Assembly (NCBI GenBank): GCA_038238015.1
Contig: JBBRYA010000001.1
Span: 62,001 to 126,000, forward strand
Reading direction: 5' to 3'
From: DASQFQ01 sp038238015
GTDB lineage: Bacteria > Actinomycetota > Thermoleophilia > Solirubrobacterales > Solirubrobacteraceae
DNA length: 64,000 nt
The notes below the pieces were generated by a model. It made no database searches, had not been told where the DNA came from, and worked only from the letters and a program-made list of their open reading frames with translations. The position numbers and the translations under genes are program-made. Positions 9,235 to 17,342 of this stretch are shown piece by piece; position 1 is the stretch's first letter, and each line of letters starts with the position of its first letter.

Positions 9235-11517
9235 ATGCCTCGCATGAGCACACACCCGACGCGGGTCGACCTGCATTGCCACTCGACCGCCTCGCAGGTA
9301 TCCAAGCTCGGCGTGCAACGCGCCCTCGGCCTGCCCGAGTGCGCCACGCCGCCCGAAGAGGTCTACGCCCTGGCCAAGCGCCGCGGCATGGACTTCGTGA
9401 CGATCACCGACCACGACACCGTCGACGGCGCGCTCGCCATCGCCGGCCGGCCCGACGTCTTCCTCTCTGAGGAGCTGACCGCGAGCTTCGCGGGCGAGCC
9501 CCAGGCCGTCCACGTGCTCTGCCTCGGCATCACCCTCGATGACCACGAGTGGCTGCAGGCGCACGCCCACGATGTCGAGCAGGTGGCGGAGTACCTGCAC
9601 GAGAACGAGATCGCCTGCGCGCTCGCGCACCCGTTCTACTCCGTGGCCGCGCCGCTCACCGCGCGTCACCGGCGCCCCCTGGCGCGCCTGTTCGACGTCT
9701 GGGAGGTGCGCAACGGTGCCCGCGCGCCCGAGCTCAACGGGCCGGCCGCGGTCTACATCGACACGCAGGGCGGCACCGGCGTCGGGGGCAGCGACGACCA
9801 CGCCGGGGTCGACATCGGGCGCACGTGGACCGAGGCGCCCGCCGCCGCCACCCCCGCCGAGTTCCTCGCCCACGTCCGGGCCGGGCGAGTGCAGGCGTGC
9901 GGGGCGCAGGGCTCGGCCGCGAAGTGGGCCCACGCCGCCATGGCGATCGCCGTGCGCACGCTCGGCCGCGGCGGCCCGGCGGCGGCGCCCGACCCCACGG
10001 CGGTCATGCGCATGGTCGAGCGGGTGATGACCGAGGGCGACGCGCGCGGCGGCGCGCTGGGCGCCGACCTCGGGCCCGAGGACGCGCGCGCCCTGCTGCG
10101 TGGCTGGCTGGCCGCCGTGGACCTCGATCTGTCCAACGACGATCTGCTCGCCCACCTGCAGGCGGACGGCTTCAGCCACGGCGAGCTGTTCCGGCACGCG
10201 CGGCGCTGCCACGAGCGCAAGCTCGGGGCGGCGGTGGGGCGCGTCGCCGCGGCAGCCGTCGACGGCGTCGACGTCGACCTGGGCGCCGCGGCGATGGAGA
10301 TCTTCGAGGCCTGCGTCCCCGCCGTCCCTTACGCGCCGGCGGTGGCCTTCCTGAGCCGCGAGCGGCGGCGGCTCGCGCCGCGCGAGGCCGAGCCGCTGCG
10401 CGTGGGGCTCGTCGCGGACGGGATCGGCTCCATGCACGGCGTGACGCGGACGCTCGAGGAGCTGCGCGATCGCGGTGTCCCGGGCTTCGAGGTCGAGGTG
10501 ATCGGGACCGACCCCAACGTCAACCGGCGCCTGACCGCCGTCGCCGAGGTCGAGGTCCCGCTCTACCCGGGCCTGCGCGTGGGCGTTCCGAGCCTGCCCG
10601 CGGTGGTCGAGGCGCTCTCCGACGGCCGCTATGACCTCCTGCACGTGTGCACGCCCGGGCCGGCGGGCGTCGCCGCGCTGCTGACGGGGCGGATCCTCGG
10701 GCTGCCGACCGTCGGCTCCTACCACACCGAGTTCGGCGCCTACGCGGGGCTGCGCTCGGGCGACGCCCGGCTGGGGCTGCGCACGCAGATCGCCCTGGCC
10801 GCCTTCTACGGCCAGTGCGACGTCGTGCTCTCGCCCTCGGCCAGCGCCGACGCGCGCCTGGGCGAGCTCGGCATCGAGGCCGAGCGCATCGGCCGCTGGG
10901 ATCGCGGCGTGGACCTCGCGCGCTTCTCCCCGGGCAGGCGCGATGCCGGCCGCGCGACGCCTGGCCGCATCACCGTGCTCTACGCGGGCCGGCTGACGCG
11001 CGAGAAGGGCGTCAACCTGCTGGCCGACGCCTACCTGGCGGCCCTGGGCCAGGACCCGCGCCTGCACCTGGTGCTGGCCGGCGGTGGCCCGGAGGAGGCC
11101 GTGCTGAAGGAGCGGCTGGGCGACACCGCGACCTTCCTGGGCTGGCTGGAGGGCGACGAGCTGGCGGCGGCCTACGCGTCGGCCGACGTCTTCCTCTTCT
11201 GCTCGCAGACCGACACCTACGGGCAGGTGGTGCTCGAGGCGCAGGCCTCGGGGCTCCCCGTGCTGGCCGTCGACGCCGGCGGCCCGGGCGAGCTCATCAC
11301 CCACGGCCGCAGCGGCCTGCTCTGCCCGCCGGACCCCGAGGTGCTCGGCACCGCGCTGACCTCGCTGGCGCGCGCGCCGAAGATGCGCGAGCGGCTCGCC
11401 CTCGGGGCGCTGGCCGGCGTCCGCGAGCGCACCTGGGAGGTCGCCAACGAACGCCTGGGAGACGGATGGCGCCGCGCTCTGGCCCCCGCCGCGACCGCGG
11501 CCTCCCGCGCCGCGTAG
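9235..11517 (+). CDS. PHP-domain phosphoesterase fused to a GT4-type glycosyltransferase
   Basis: This is a 760-residue fusion. Residues 10-220 are a PHP domain with metal-binding motifs DLHCHST, TITDHDT, ALAHPF and GGSDDH. A linker region follows (about 220-385). Residues 388-755 are a GT-B glycosyltransferase of the GT4 type: VTRTLEEL near its start, HVCTPGPAG, GSYHTEFGAY, YAGRLTREKGV and the donor-binding segment SQTDTYGQVVLEAQASGLPV. The GT half resembles lipid glycosyltransferases (SqdX/MgtA group) that make phosphate-free lipids. A PHO box in front supports a role in membrane remodelling under phosphate starvation; the acceptor and the job of the PHP half are inference. ATG 9244 is an alternative start. 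The gene ends 9 bases from the convergent DUF47 gene. Confidence 0.8.
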   Translation: MPRMSTHPTRVDLHCHSTASQVSKLGVQRALGLPECATPPEEVYALAKRRGMDFVTITDHDTVDGALAIAGRPDVFLSEELTASFAGEPQAVHVLCLGITLDDHEWLQAHAHDVEQVAEYLHENEIACALAHPFYSVAAPLTARHRRPLARLFDVWEVRNGARAPELNGPAAVYIDTQGGTGVGGSDDHAGVDIGRTWTEAPAAATPAEFLAHVRAGRVQACGAQGSAAKWAHAAMAIAVRTLGRGGPAAAPDPTAVMRMVERVMTEGDARGGALGADLGPEDARALLRGWLAAVDLDLSNDDLLAHLQADGFSHGELFRHARRCHERKLGAAVGRVAAAAVDGVDVDLGAAAMEIFEACVPAVPYAPAVAFLSRERRRLAPREAEPLRVGLVADGIGSMHGVTRTLEELRDRGVPGFEVEVIGTDPNVNRRLTAVAEVEVPLYPGLRVGVPSLPAVVEALSDGRYDLLHVCTPGPAGVAALLTGRILGLPTVGSYHTEFGAYAGLRSGDARLGLRTQIALAAFYGQCDVVLSPSASADARLGELGIEAERIGRWDRGVDLARFSPGRRDAGRATPGRITVLYAGRLTREKGVNLLADAYLAALGQDPRLHLVLAGGGPEEAVLKERLGDTATFLGWLEGDELAAAYASADVFLFCSQTDTYGQVVLEAQASGLPVLAVDAGGPGELITHGRSGLLCPPDPEVLGTALTSLARAPKMRERLALGALAGVRERTWEVANERLGDGWRRALAPAATAASRAA

Positions 11518-11525
11518 CGCGCGCC

Positions 11526-12158
11526 TCAGCGGCGGGCGCGCTTGAGCGACATCCCCTCGAGCACGTTGGCGACGGTCTCGCACGCGTCGACGGCGGCCTC
11601 GAGCGTCTCGAAGATGTCCTTCCAGCGGATCACGACCATCGGGTCGATGCCCTGGGCGAACAGGGAGGCGACCGCCGCGCGGACGATCCGGTCACCGGCG
11701 TTCTCCAGGCGGTGGATCTCGATCAGGTCGGCGGCGATCTCGCCCCCGTTGCGCAGGCCCCGCAGGCTGCGGGCGACCATCTCGGCGGCAGCGACGAGGA
11801 CCTCGGCGATCTCCTGCGCCTGCTCCATCGTCGCCTCCACGCCGTAGCGCCCGAGCTGGTCGGCGGCCTCCTCCGCATAGTCGACGACGTCGTCGAGCGC
11901 TCCCGCGAGCGCGTGCACGTCGGCGGCGTCCATCGCGGTCCGGCGGGCGCCCTGACCGGCGAGGCGGTGCAGGATGTCGTGGGCGATGCGGTCGCCCTCC
12001 TGCTCGCAGAGGACGATCTCGCGCATGGCGCCCGCGCCGTCGGGGTGCTCGGCGATCAGGTCGCGCAACACCAGCGCGGTGCGCTGGACGTTGCGGCCGG
12101 ACTCCTCGAAGAGCTCGAGCAGCAGGGGGTCGGGCCTCTGACGGGGGAGCAGCCGCAC
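11526..12158 (-). CDS. DUF47 / PhoU-related protein
   Basis: The 210-residue, all-helical protein resembles the DUF47 (YkaA, Pit accessory) branch of the PhoU superfamily. It has the two characteristic acidic helices: EQEGDRIAHDILHRL near residue 51 and the later RLENAGDRIVRAAVASLF near residue 150. Such proteins usually sit beside a low-affinity Pit phosphate transporter and modulate it. No pit gene adjoins here; the neighbours are the glycosyltransferase and, divergently, a winged-helix regulator. The start is GTG 12158. The four-unit PHO box at 12201-12244 lies in the shared upstream region but points the other way. Confidence 0.8.
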   Translation of the reverse strand: MRLLPRQRPDPLLLELFEESGRNVQRTALVLRDLIAEHPDGAGAMREIVLCEQEGDRIAHDILHRLAGQGARRTAMDAADVHALAGALDDVVDYAEEAADQLGRYGVEATMEQAQEIAEVLVAAAEMVARSLRGLRNGGEIAADLIEIHRLENAGDRIVRAAVASLFAQGIDPMVVIRWKDIFETLEAAVDACETVANVLEGMSLKRARR

Positions 12159-12200
12159 GGGGCCACGAACCTAGCCGCGCCACGGCCCCCCGCCCCCGTC

Positions 12201-12244
12201 GTTCACGAGGCTTTCACACGGAGTTCACCGCTCGGTCACCAGAC
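12201..12244 (+). promoter_or_regulatory. Four-unit PHO box upstream of the winged-helix gene
   Basis: Four consecutive 11-base units: GTTCACGAGGC, TTTCACACGGA, GTTCACCGCTC and GGTCACCAGAC. The TCAC cores repeat every 11 bases without slippage. This is the clearest PHO-box array in the window, 30 bases before ATG 12275. Confidence 0.85.
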
Positions 12245-12274
12245 GGGCCAAGCTCGGCGTGAGGATCGGCAGCC

Positions 12275-12631
12275 ATGGAAGCGAGCCGCGACGACGTCCT
12301 GAGAATCGGCGAGCTGGAGATCCGGCCCTCGGAGTTCCTCGTGCTCGCGGGGGGCCGCGTGCTCTCGCTGTCGCTCCGCGAGTTGCAGGTGCTGAGCGCG
12401 CTGGCGCGCCGCCAGGGGCGGATCGTCCCGCGCTCCGAGCTCTACGCGACGGTGTGGGGCTCGCCGCTGCGCGTCAGCGACCGCTCGGTCGACGTCTACG
12501 TGCACCGGCTGCGCTCAAAGCTCGACGAGGCGCTGCCGGGCTGGAGCTTCATTCACACGCACTTTGGGTTCGGTTACCGCTTCGAGCCCGAGCATTCACA
12601 TCCTTTTCACAAGACGGCCACACCTTCGTAA
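12275..12631 (+). CDS. Stand-alone OmpR/PhoB-type winged-helix DNA-binding protein
   Basis: The 118-residue protein consists only of the effector domain of OmpR/PhoB response regulators. It shows the N-terminal strands (LRIGELEIRPSEFLVLAGG), LSLRELQVLSALARRQGRIV, the RSELYATVWG segment, the recognition helix region SDRSVDVYVHRLRSKLDE and the C-terminal hairpin IHTHFGFGYRFEPE. No receiver domain precedes it: the gene starts at ATG 12275, directly after the PHO box. It is closely similar in pattern to the effector half of the response regulator at 17343. Its last dozen codons overlap the PHO box of pstS. It is probably a phosphate-regulon factor not controlled by phosphorylation; that is inference. 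Confidence 0.85.
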   Translation: MEASRDDVLRIGELEIRPSEFLVLAGGRVLSLSLRELQVLSALARRQGRIVPRSELYATVWGSPLRVSDRSVDVYVHRLRSKLDEALPGWSFIHTHFGFGYRFEPEHSHPFHKTATPS

Positions 12632-12637
12632 CAGGCT
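12594..12637 (+). promoter_or_regulatory. PHO box upstream of pstS, inside the preceding gene's 3' end
   Basis: Units ATTCACATCCT and TTTCACAAGAC are strong; GGCCACACCTT and CGTAACAGGCT continue the 11-base register more loosely. The array starts inside the coding sequence of the winged-helix gene (stop at 12629-12631) and ends 57 bases before the pstS ATG. Confidence 0.75.
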
Positions 12638-12694
12638 CCCGGCGTGGTCCTGCGACCGTCGCCGCCGCACGACCCACCCAAAGAAGGAAGGCGC

Positions 12695-13810
12695 ATGACA
12701 CACACCCGCATCCTGCTGGCCCTCGCCCTGACCGGTGCACTCGCACTCGGCGTCGCGGCGTGCGGCAGCGACAGCAAGTCCAGCAGCAGCGGCTCGTCGA
12801 GCTCGTCGAGCTCCGCGAAGCTCGGCGGCTCGCTGAACGGCGCCGGCGCGACGTTCCCGGCTCCCGTCTACCAGGAGTGGGGGGCGCGCTTCAAGGACAA
12901 GACCGGCACCGCCGTCAACTACCAGGCGATCGGCTCCGGCGGCGGAATCGCGCAGTTCACCGCCGGCACCGTCGACTTCGGCGCGTCGGACTCGGCGATG
13001 AAGGACGAGGAGATCACGGCGGCCAAGAAGAAGGGCGATCCGGTCCACGTCCCGACGGTGTTCGGCGCGGTCACGGTCTCCTACAACGTCAAGGGCGTCG
13101 CCAAGGGCACCAAGATGGACGGCGCGCTGATCGCCGACATCTTCCTCGGCAAGGTCAAGAAGTGGAACGACCCGGCGATCGCCAAGGAGAACGCGGGCGC
13201 CAAGCTGCCCGCGACCGACATCACCGTCTGCCATCGCTCCGACGAGTCCGGGACGACGAAGAACTTCACGAGCTTCCTGGTCGCCTACTCCAAGGAGTGG
13301 GCGGGCGGCCCGGGGTCGGACAAGTCGATCAAGTGGCCCACGGGCACCGGCGCCAAGGGCAACGACGGCGTGGCCGCCTGCATCAAGCAGAACGACGGCG
13401 CCATCGGCTACGTCGAGCAGGCCTACGCGCTGGCCAACAAGTTCACGTATGCGTCAGTCAAGAACAAGTCCGGCCAGTTCATCGAGCCGACGCTCGCGTC
13501 CACCTCCTCCGCCGGCGACGGCCTGAAGGTGCCCAAGGACCTACGCTTCAGCCCGATCGACGCGAAGGGGCCGCAGGCCTACCCGATCACCGCGGCCACG
13601 TTCCTGCTCGTCTACCAGGACGTCTGCAAGGCCGGGCTTGACGCGGCCAAGGCGCAGCGCCTGAAGGCCTGGCTGGACTACGCCGAGGGCGACGGTCAGG
13701 GCGTGGCCAAGGAGCTGTTCTACGCCAAGCTCCCCGACGCCATCCACACGGCGGCCCTCGAGAAGGTCAAGGGCCTGCAGTGCAACGGCCAGCCGATCAA
13801 GGGCACCTGA
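12695..13810 (+). CDS. pstS: Phosphate ABC transporter substrate-binding lipoprotein PstS
   Basis: The 371-residue protein captures phosphate outside the membrane for the PstCAB transporter. It has a lipoprotein signal peptide with lipobox VAAC (Cys at residue 23), then a Ser-rich tether. The mature part shows PstS hallmarks: NGAGATFPAPVYQEW, GSGGGIAQFTAGTVDFGASD, and RSDESGTTKNFTSFL for phosphate binding, followed by NDGAIGYVEQAYAL. The start is ATG 12695, preceded by AAGGAAGG. It is the first gene of pstSCAB-phoU (gap to pstC of 10 bases) and follows a PHO box. Confidence 0.96.
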   Translation: MTHTRILLALALTGALALGVAACGSDSKSSSSGSSSSSSSAKLGGSLNGAGATFPAPVYQEWGARFKDKTGTAVNYQAIGSGGGIAQFTAGTVDFGASDSAMKDEEITAAKKKGDPVHVPTVFGAVTVSYNVKGVAKGTKMDGALIADIFLGKVKKWNDPAIAKENAGAKLPATDITVCHRSDESGTTKNFTSFLVAYSKEWAGGPGSDKSIKWPTGTGAKGNDGVAACIKQNDGAIGYVEQAYALANKFTYASVKNKSGQFIEPTLASTSSAGDGLKVPKDLRFSPIDAKGPQAYPITAATFLLVYQDVCKAGLDAAKAQRLKAWLDYAEGDGQGVAKELFYAKLPDAIHTAALEKVKGLQCNGQPIKGT

Positions 13811-13820
13811 GCCGAGGCTG

Positions 13821-14813
13821 ATGGAAGCGGCGACGATCTCAAGCGGCGGCAGCCCGGCTCTCGGGCGGCCGCCGCTGTCGCGCCTTCCCGATCGCCTGTT
13901 GCGTTGGGCGCTGACCGCGATCGCGCTCGGCGTCCTCGCGCTGATCGCGTACTTCTTCGTTCGGCTCTACCTCGAGTCGCGCCCGGTGTTCAGCAAGTAC
14001 GGGGTCCTGGACTTCACCTTCAAGGACGCCTGGGTCCCGTCCAAGGGCCAGTTCGGAGCGCTACCGCTGATCGTCGGCACGCTCGTCACCTCGGGCATCG
14101 CCCTCTGCATCGGCGTGCCGGTCGCCGTCGCGTCCGCGCTCTACGTCACCGAGCTCGCGCCGGCGCGTGCGCGCCAGCCGCTGACGATCCTCGTCGAGCT
14201 GCTCGCCGCTGTCCCGTCGGTCGTCTATGGCCTCTGGGGGGTGTTCGTGCTGATCCCCAAGCTCAAGCCGGCCGAGCAGTGGTTCAGCGACACCTTCGGC
14301 TTCATCCCGTTCTTCGGTGGCTCGGTGGCCGGCCCGAACTACTTCATCGGCGGGCTCATCCTCGCGATCATGATCATCCCGATCGTCGCCGCAATCTCGC
14401 GCGAGGTCGTGGCGACCGTGCCGGTCGAGCACAAGGAGGCCGCGCTGGCGCTCGGGGCCACGCGCTGGGAGATGATCCGCATGGCGGTGCTTCCGTACTC
14501 CAAGGCCGGCATCTCCGGCGCCGCGATGCTCGGCCTCGGACGCGCCATCGGCGAGACGATTGCCGTCACGCTGGTGATCGGCAACGCGCCGGAGATCGCC
14601 AAGAGCATCTTCGGCCAGGGCTACACGCTCGCCGCGGTGATCGCCAACGAGTTCGGCGAGGCGGCGTCGGACGAGACCCACCGTGCGGCGCTGATCGCGG
14701 CCGGCCTCGTGCTCTTCGTCCTCACGCTCGTCGTGAACTTCATCGCCCGCTACTTCGTCAACCGCTCCCAGCGGGCGATGGCGCGCAGCGTGCCCGAGGG
14801 GATGGCCGGATGA
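13821..14813 (+). CDS. pstC: Phosphate ABC transporter permease PstC
   Basis: This is a 330-residue inner-membrane permease with about six helices. The binding-protein-dependent transport loop is present (EAALALGATRWEMIRMAVLP, near residue 210), as is LLAAVPSVVYGLWGVF, characteristic of PstC. It pairs with PstA to form the channel. Its stop overlaps the pstA start as ATGA, so translation is probably coupled. Confidence 0.95.
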   Translation: MEAATISSGGSPALGRPPLSRLPDRLLRWALTAIALGVLALIAYFFVRLYLESRPVFSKYGVLDFTFKDAWVPSKGQFGALPLIVGTLVTSGIALCIGVPVAVASALYVTELAPARARQPLTILVELLAAVPSVVYGLWGVFVLIPKLKPAEQWFSDTFGFIPFFGGSVAGPNYFIGGLILAIMIIPIVAAISREVVATVPVEHKEAALALGATRWEMIRMAVLPYSKAGISGAAMLGLGRAIGETIAVTLVIGNAPEIAKSIFGQGYTLAAVIANEFGEAASDETHRAALIAAGLVLFVLTLVVNFIARYFVNRSQRAMARSVPEGMAG

Positions 14814-15673
14814 GCGCGCTCGCCGCCGTGGCACCGCGCCGCCGGCGCGCCGATCGCGTGATGCGCTCGCTGCTGCTCGCCGGGACGCTGCTCGCGCTCG
14901 TCCCGCTCGTCGCGGTCGTCTACTACCTGCTCAAGCAGGGCGCGGGCGCGCTGAGCTGGAGCTTCTTCACCAGCGACCCGACCGGGCGCTTCCTCGGCGA
15001 TCCGGGCGGGGTGCGCTCCGCGATCGTGGGAACTGTGCTGATCGTCGCGCTCGCCTCGGCTATCGCCGTACCGCTGGGGATCGGGCTCGCGCTCTACCTC
15101 GTGGAGTACGGCAAGGCCTCGCGCTTTGCCAACGTGGTCCGCTACTTCGTCGACGTGATGACCGGCGTGCCCTCGATCGTCTTCGGGCTGTTCATCTACA
15201 TCGTGCTCGTGCTCAGCGGGATCGGGGGCAACTTCGCGGGCTGGAAGGGCTCGGTCGCGCTGGCCCTGCTGATGCTGCCGGTGGTGAGCCGCTCGGCCGA
15301 GGTGGTCCTGAACCTGGTCCCCGACTCGCTTCGCGAGTCGGCGCTGGCGCTGGGCGCGCCGCGCTGGCGCGTGCTGACCCGGATCGTCCTGCCCACGGCG
15401 CTGCCGGGCCTGGTGACCGGCTCGCTGCTCGCCGTGGCGCGCGGCGCCGGCGAGACGGCGCCGCTGCTGTTCACGGCCTTCGCCGTCAACACCACGACGT
15501 GGAACCTTGGGTCGCAGATGAACTCGCTCCCGATCCAGATCTTCAACGACGTGCGCCAGGCGCAGGCCAACATCGTCGAGCGGGCGTGGGGCGCCGCTCT
15601 AACCTTGGTCGGGATGATCCTGGTGCTCACCCTTCTCGCCCGCCTCATCCAGCGAAGGAGCCGACTCGCATGA
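14810..15673 (+). CDS. pstA: Phosphate ABC transporter permease PstA
   Basis: The 287-residue permease starts at the ATG that overlaps the pstC stop by 4 bases. It carries VDVMTGVPSIVFGLFIYI and the EAA-type loop RESALALGAPRWRVLTRIVLPTALPG, then GETAPLLFTAF, all standard for PstA. About six transmembrane helices are visible. It is coupled to pstB by another ATGA overlap. Confidence 0.95.
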   Translation: MSALAAVAPRRRRADRVMRSLLLAGTLLALVPLVAVVYYLLKQGAGALSWSFFTSDPTGRFLGDPGGVRSAIVGTVLIVALASAIAVPLGIGLALYLVEYGKASRFANVVRYFVDVMTGVPSIVFGLFIYIVLVLSGIGGNFAGWKGSVALALLMLPVVSRSAEVVLNLVPDSLRESALALGAPRWRVLTRIVLPTALPGLVTGSLLAVARGAGETAPLLFTAFAVNTTTWNLGSQMNSLPIQIFNDVRQAQANIVERAWGAALTLVGMILVLTLLARLIQRRSRLA

Positions 15674-16542
15674 ACACCCGAGCAGGAGAGAGACACGTGG
15701 CGGCGGAAGAGCGCTCGCAGGCCGGGACCTCGTCGACGGCGACGAGCCAGGTGCTACCCCCCGAGCGAGCCCGCTCGCAGGCCCGCAAGGTTGCGCCCCG
15801 CGTGGTGCTCGAGGACCTGCACGCCTACTACGGCGACCAGCACGCCGTGCGCGGCGTGTCGCTGACCTACGAGGCCAACCAGGTCACGGCGATGATCGGG
15901 CCGTCAGGATGCGGGAAGTCAACGCTGGTGCGCTGCATCAACCGGATGCACGAGGAGGTGGCCGGCGCGCGGGCAGAGGGCAGGGTGACGCTCGACGACG
16001 CCGACGTCTACGCCGAGGACGTCGATCCCGTGTCCGTCCGGCGGACGATCGGGATGGTCTTCCAGAAGCCCAATCCGTTCCCGACCATGTCGATCTCCGA
16101 CAACGTCGCCGCCGGGCTCAAGCTCACGGGCCGTCGCGGCGACGTCTCCGAGCGCGTCGAGCGCTCGCTGCGCGGGGCCGGGCTCTGGGACGAGGTCAAG
16201 GACCGCCTCAACCGGCCGGGCATCGGCCTCTCCGGCGGCCAGCAGCAGCGCCTGTGCACCGCCCGCACGATCGCCGTCGAGCCCGACTTGATCATCAGGG
16301 ACGAGCCCTGCTCGGCCCTCGACCCGGTGGCGACGCTGCGCATCGAAGAGCTCATCGAGGAGCTCAAGAAGGACTACACGATCATCATCGTCACGCACAA
16401 CATGCAGCAGGCGGCGCGCGTCGCCGACCGTACGGCGTTCATGCTCACGGGCGAGCTGGTCGAGTTCGCCGACACGAGGACGATCTTCACCAACCCCGAT
16501 GACTCGCGCACCGAGGAATACGTGACGGGCAAGTTCGGCTGA
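15670..16542 (+). CDS. pstB: Phosphate ABC transporter ATP-binding protein PstB (copy 1)
   Basis: This is the 290-residue ATPase of the transporter. It has Walker A GPSGCGKST, the PstB-specific MVFQKPNPFPTMSI, signature LSGGQQQRLC and switch His in VTHNMQQA. The Walker B segment reads LIIRDEPCSALDP: Arg210 stands where a hydrophobic residue is usual before the catalytic Asp-Glu. The N-terminus has an extra 40 or so polar residues; GTG 15697, with AGGAGAG upstream, is a credible alternative start that removes nine of them. ATG 15670 overlaps the pstA stop and also has a good ribosome site. Confidence 0.94.
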   Translation: MNTRAGERHVAAEERSQAGTSSTATSQVLPPERARSQARKVAPRVVLEDLHAYYGDQHAVRGVSLTYEANQVTAMIGPSGCGKSTLVRCINRMHEEVAGARAEGRVTLDDADVYAEDVDPVSVRRTIGMVFQKPNPFPTMSISDNVAAGLKLTGRRGDVSERVERSLRGAGLWDEVKDRLNRPGIGLSGGQQQRLCTARTIAVEPDLIIRDEPCSALDPVATLRIEELIEELKKDYTIIIVTHNMQQAARVADRTAFMLTGELVEFADTRTIFTNPDDSRTEEYVTGKFG

Positions 16543-16546
16543 GCGC

Positions 16547-17230
16547 ATGACCGGCGGCTCGACGCGCATCCACTTCCGCGAGGAGCTGCAGGGGCTCGAG
16601 CACCAGGCGCTCGGCGCCCTCGACCTCGTGGTGTCCGCGCTGGACCGGACGATGGAGGCGCTGCACCACCAGGACATCGAGCTCGCGACGATCGTCATCC
16701 ACGACGACGACCGGATCGACGGCCGCTATCTCGAGGTCCATCAGGGGATCCTTTCGCTGCTGGCGCTGCAAGCGCCCGTGGCCTCGGACCTCCGCGTCGT
16801 CGCGGCGCTGCTGCACGTCATCAAGCACGCCGAGCGGATGGGCGACCAGTGCGTGAACATCGCCAAGGTGCTGCCGCTCTCGGGCCACGAGCCGCCCGTC
16901 GACGCCGAGATGATGAGCCGCATCGAGCAGATGGGCCGCTGCGCGCGCGCCCAGGTGGGGCAGGCCAAGCAGGCCTTCCTGCTGCGCGACGTCGTGCTCG
17001 CCGAAGACCTCGTCCAGCGCGACGAGCAGATCAACCGGCTCAACCGCGAGTGCTTCCAGCGCGCGGTGGAGATCGGGACCGACACCGACGTGCGCGAGTG
17101 GGCGATGGCGATGATGCTCGTCTCGCGCGCGCTGGAGCGGATCGGCGACAACGCCGTCGACATCGGCGAGCAGGTCGCCTTCGTCGTCACCGGGCTGTTC
17201 CGGGAGTTCTCGGACGCTTCGCGCCCCTGA
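16547..17230 (+). CDS. phoU: Phosphate signalling protein PhoU
   Basis: The 227-residue, all-helical protein has two PhoU repeats with the acidic metal-binding motifs. Repeat 1 contains DLRVVAALLHVIKHAERMGDQCVNI (near residue 85); repeat 2 contains MMLVSRALERIGDNAVDIGEQV (near residue 195). PhoU links Pst transport state to the phosphate sensor and limits uptake. It follows pstB after 4 bases and closes the operon. Confidence 0.95.
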   Translation: MTGGSTRIHFREELQGLEHQALGALDLVVSALDRTMEALHHQDIELATIVIHDDDRIDGRYLEVHQGILSLLALQAPVASDLRVVAALLHVIKHAERMGDQCVNIAKVLPLSGHEPPVDAEMMSRIEQMGRCARAQVGQAKQAFLLRDVVLAEDLVQRDEQINRLNRECFQRAVEIGTDTDVREWAMAMMLVSRALERIGDNAVDIGEQVAFVVTGLFREFSDASRP

Positions 17231-17281
17231 GCGCCGAACCCCGGTATTTGCGGCCACGGCCGGGCCGCTTGTGATCAACCC

Positions 17282-17332
17282 GTTACCAGAGCGGGGGGTG
17301 CCGGTAACCACGTCGCGGTCGCGGTCTATTGT
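17282..17332 (+). promoter_or_regulatory. Candidate promoter and regulator site before the response regulator gene
   Basis: GTTACC at 17282 and GTAACC at 17304 stand 22 bases (two 11-base periods) apart, a weak PHO-box-like pattern; they also form an inverted pair GTTACC/GGTAAC. TATTGT at 17327-17332 lies 10 bases before ATG 17343 and would make a leaderless transcript. Both readings are tentative. Confidence 0.35.
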
Positions 17333-17342
17333 CCTGCAACCG

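Noticed and set aside
9196..11583. Long open frame opposite the PHP-glycosyltransferase (about 795 codons)
   Set aside because: It mirrors the codon structure of a well-supported gene; high GC content keeps antisense frames open. Its Arg/His/Gly-rich product has no motif.
17271..17342. N-terminal extension of the response regulator from GTG 17271
   Set aside because: The 24 extra residues have no family counterpart and cover the inverted repeat and -10-like element.
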